From Zobellia uliginosa (lineage in GTDB: Bacteria > Bacteroidota > Bacteroidia > Flavobacteriales > Flavobacteriaceae), in the NCBI RefSeq assembly GCF_900156625.1, contig NZ_FTOB01000001.1, forward strand, positions 434,001 to 498,000: a stretch of DNA of 64,000 bases, written 5' to 3'. The notes below the pieces were generated by a model, which saw nothing but the letters and a program-made list of their open reading frames with translations, did not search any database and was not told the DNA's origin. How positions within the stretch are numbered: the first letter of the stretch is position 1; each line of letters begins with the position of its first letter. Position numbers and translations under genes: made by a program. Below, piece after piece: positions 62,273 to 64,000 of this stretch.

Positions 62273-62896
62273 TTACTTAAGTTCATAGGTTACCGCAATG
62301 TCGTAGTAAAATTCACCTGGTGGTCTATCGTAGTATAGGCTAACCCCATATTGTTTTCCGTAAACGCTTCCATTTTCTTGTACCGATATGATGTCACCTA
62401 AATCTTTATGCATGGTTTTGGCAAGAAGCGAGGCTTTTTCATATGATTTGTCAAAGGCCATCTGGGTGATTTTTTCTGCTTCGTTGTTATCGATATGAAT
62501 ATTTGAGGTCATATTCAGGCTCTGTATAAGGGGAGATTTGATTTTCAAAAACTGTCTCATGTTCTCGGCCGATTTGGTCTCATATTGATAGATAATACCT
62601 TCTTTATTATATCCCATTGTTTCAAAACCAAAGATGCCCGGATGCTCTTTTATATCCTTCCAAGACAAGCCGTTATCCTCGATTAGTTTTTTAAAGTGGG
62701 CTCTCATTTGATCGATCTGCATTTTGTTGATGCTTTGGTCGGAATAACTGTCGGTTAAGGAGATGTCTGCCCTAAAAACAGGTTCCGGGTCGATATAGGT
62801 CACTCTTGCGTTCACTTTTATCGTATTCGGTTGCTGTTGCGCCATTGATAAGCTGCAGAGGAATAATAGAAGTAGTGTTATGCTTTGTGTCTTCAT
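62273..62896 (-). CDS. Exported SIMPL-domain (DUF541) protein
   Basis: A 207-residue protein with a signal peptide (MKTQSITLLLLFLCSLSMAQ). The mature part resembles DUF541/SIMPL proteins of the cell envelope: KVNARVTYIDPEP at the start and AFDKSYEKASLLAKTMHKDLGDIISVQEN in the second half, which is the characteristic segment. The molecular role is unknown. ATG at 62896 is chosen because it precedes the signal peptide; the 31 upstream in-frame residues look non-coding. Confidence 0.82.
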   Translation of the reverse strand: MKTQSITLLLLFLCSLSMAQQQPNTIKVNARVTYIDPEPVFRADISLTDSYSDQSINKMQIDQMRAHFKKLIEDNGLSWKDIKEHPGIFGFETMGYNKEGIIYQYETKSAENMRQFLKIKSPLIQSLNMTSNIHIDNNEAEKITQMAFDKSYEKASLLAKTMHKDLGDIISVQENGSVYGKQYGVSLYYDRPPGEFYYDIAVTYELK

Positions 62897-63000
62897 ATTT
62901 GTTTTTTTATGATAAGGTAATTTGGGTGAGAATGTTTTGTTCTTGTACCGTTGGTAGACTTCTGCCTCAAGAAGAAAGCCTATTGCCAAGGTTTAGGTAG

Positions 63001-63030
63001 AAAAAAGGAGGCCGTTAACAGCCTCCTTTT
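63001..63030 (-). terminator. Terminator of the collagen-like lipoprotein gene
   Basis: AAAAGGAGGC (63003-63012) pairs with GCCTCCTTTT (63021-63030) around an eight-base loop. On the minus strand the hairpin is followed by six T. It lies 11 bases after the gene's stop. Confidence 0.85.
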
Positions 63031-63040
63031 AGAACTGGCT

Positions 63041-63670
63041 TTATTTGGGAATATTAAAATGTGCCACGATCTCGTCATAGCTCATTTTGGCATAGTCTAG
63101 ATGCTGTTGCTTAGATAGACTACCCGGACCTTCGTTGCCTTCGCTTGATTGTCCGCCCGGTATGAGCACATAGCGGTATTTTTCGAAATAAGGTGATCCT
63201 ACAGAGGAACCATCTGTTGAGAGAATGGTTATTCTGATCGTACCGACTTTTTCCAGCCTAAAGGCGTGTTGGTTGTTGCCGACGACCTGTGGTAACGGAA
63301 AGATGTCGTTACCCGTAAATAATTCTTCGTTTCTGCCATAGACTATGACCACGCCATCGTTCATAATATCATTGGTCAATCGCTCGGCCTCTATATCAAT
63401 GCCTGCTCCGGTAGCTACAATGTTATTGTCGAATGTCGATGGAATCCAATCGGAAAAGATAACATTGGCCGTGCCCGTGGCACCATCTTCACCATCTTCA
63501 CCGGGTTCCCCCTGCGCTCCATCCGCTCCATCTTGGCCGTCTGCACCAGCGGGTCCAGTCTCTCCTTGTATGCCTTGAGGTCCTTCCGGCCCTCGGTCTC
63601 CTTCTTTGGAACAGGCGATGGTAAGCAATCCGAATAATGTTAGAAAAAGTACGTTTCTTAAAGTTTTCAT
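63041..63670 (-). CDS. Lipoprotein with a collagen-like triple-helix repeat
   Basis: A 209-residue surface lipoprotein. The signal MKTLRNVLFLTLFGLLTIAC ends at lipobox Cys20. About 14 Gly-x-y triplets (residues about 24-65; GPEGPQGIQGETGPAGADG) predict a short collagen triple helix, acidic and probably trimeric. The C-terminal part (about 70-190) is a beta-rich domain with VIFSDWIPSTFD and KVGTIRITILSTDGSS; similar C-terminal domains are common behind such repeats in Bacteroidetes. A Ser/Gly-rich tail follows. The function is unknown, perhaps adhesion or envelope structure. ATG at 63670 is chosen for the signal peptide. Confidence 0.85.
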   Translation of the reverse strand: MKTLRNVLFLTLFGLLTIACSKEGDRGPEGPQGIQGETGPAGADGQDGADGAQGEPGEDGEDGATGTANVIFSDWIPSTFDNNIVATGAGIDIEAERLTNDIMNDGVVIVYGRNEELFTGNDIFPLPQVVGNNQHAFRLEKVGTIRITILSTDGSSVGSPYFEKYRYVLIPGGQSSEGNEGPGSLSKQQHLDYAKMSYDEIVAHFNIPK

Positions 63671-63884
63671 AGTAATTGTTTTTAGTTTATAATTCACTTG
63701 ATTTAATAGAAAGGAATCGTTGCTTCCCCTTATTTTAATTGTTGTTGTTCTTGAATGTCAAAGTGTTCTATAGGCTTGCTAGTGTTGATTTTTTCGACAT
63801 GGAAACTTTTCTTGTTAAGGTTACCGATGCAAACCTAATCGTTAAGGGAAAGGGGCGAGTCCTGTATCTTTCGCATTTAAAAAA

Positions 63885-64000
63885 TCAGGATAATAGGCAG
63901 CAATCGTTCTTGTACTGTAGTGGGGTAAGGCCCGTATGTTTTTTAAAGGCCGAATAAAAGGCGGATTTTGAATTGAACCCGGCTTCGAGGCCTAAGGAAA
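63885..64000 (-). CDS. AraC-family regulator, C-terminal end (cut by window edge)
   Basis: The reverse strand reads [19 protein letters not shown] then [11 protein letters not shown] to a stop at 63885-63887. This is the second helix-turn-helix of AraC/XylS proteins (AGF-s-S-F-x-F--GxTPxxYR). Only about 38 residues are in the window. It lies upstream of the collagen-like gene on the same strand, 214 bases away; that gap shows no gene. Confidence 0.8.
   Translation of the reverse strand, partial: SLGLEAGFNSKSAFYSAFKKHTGLTPLQYKNDCCLLS

Noticed and set aside
63739-63957. 72-residue plus-strand frame near the window end
   Set aside because: Its last third lies opposite the clear AraC helix-turn-helix coding sequence on the minus strand and its translation has no recognisable features.

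Overview
The window looks like the chromosome of a marine member of the Flavobacteriaceae (Zobellia- or Maribacter-like; this placement is inference). It carries Bacteroidetes signatures: a SusC/SusD-like outer-membrane pair, an IPExxxVDY-family protein, an OmpA with thrombospondin type 3 repeats, lipoproteins with short signal peptides, and promoters with the phylum's -7 box TAnnTTTG, sometimes with a -33 TTG about 19 bases upstream. I see no rRNA, tRNA, CRISPR array, insertion sequence or prophage.

Layout. 1-5.3 kb: housekeeping block ribE (partial) / pdxA - DUF177 - rpmF - fabH - accB - accC, covering B6 synthesis, ribosomal L32 and initiation of fatty-acid synthesis. 5.3-13.9 kb: accessory genes, namely a frameshifted lipoprotein, an FAD oxidoreductase, an IlvD/Edd-type sugar-acid dehydratase, a GreA-like protein, a small export protein, a cupredoxin, an AhpD-like protein, a 50-residue His/Cys-rich protein, an AraC regulator and a PAS protein. 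13.9-24.7 kb: acpP-fabF-rnc-IPExxxVDY-pyk reading left, purN-rnhA, a PfkB kinase and purF reading right, then a 1.25-kb array of six near-identical small-RNA units, then sodA. 24.8-33.5 kb: the two halves of an AddAB/RecB-like helicase-nuclease flank kbl and ompA. 33.5-38.7 kb: an SDR gene, then uxaC fused in one operon with a complete TRAP transporter, a uronate uptake and catabolism unit. 38.9-42.2 kb: LpxH-like phosphoesterase - glycosyltransferase - GH1 glycosidase.

42.6-58.3 kb is the largest accessory locus. A SusC/D pair is followed on the same strand by two secreted alkaline-phosphatase-superfamily enzymes, a purple-acid-phosphatase-like enzyme, a secreted metallo-beta-lactamase-fold enzyme and a class III PLP enzyme. 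An XRE-cupin regulator diverges from susC. Next to it lies a translationally coupled trio: DUF5690 membrane protein, FAD amine oxidase-like protein and phosphonatase-like HAD hydrolase. I read this as an import-and-degradation system for an organophosphorus compound, most likely an aminophosphonate or an aminoethyl phosphate ester. 58.5-64 kb holds a polyprenyl-phosphate sugar transferase, a GAF histidine kinase, a SIMPL protein, a collagen-like lipoprotein and the 3' end of an AraC regulator.

The two most interesting items are the six-copy small-RNA array (22789-24045) and the SusCD-linked organophosphorus locus (42564-58338).
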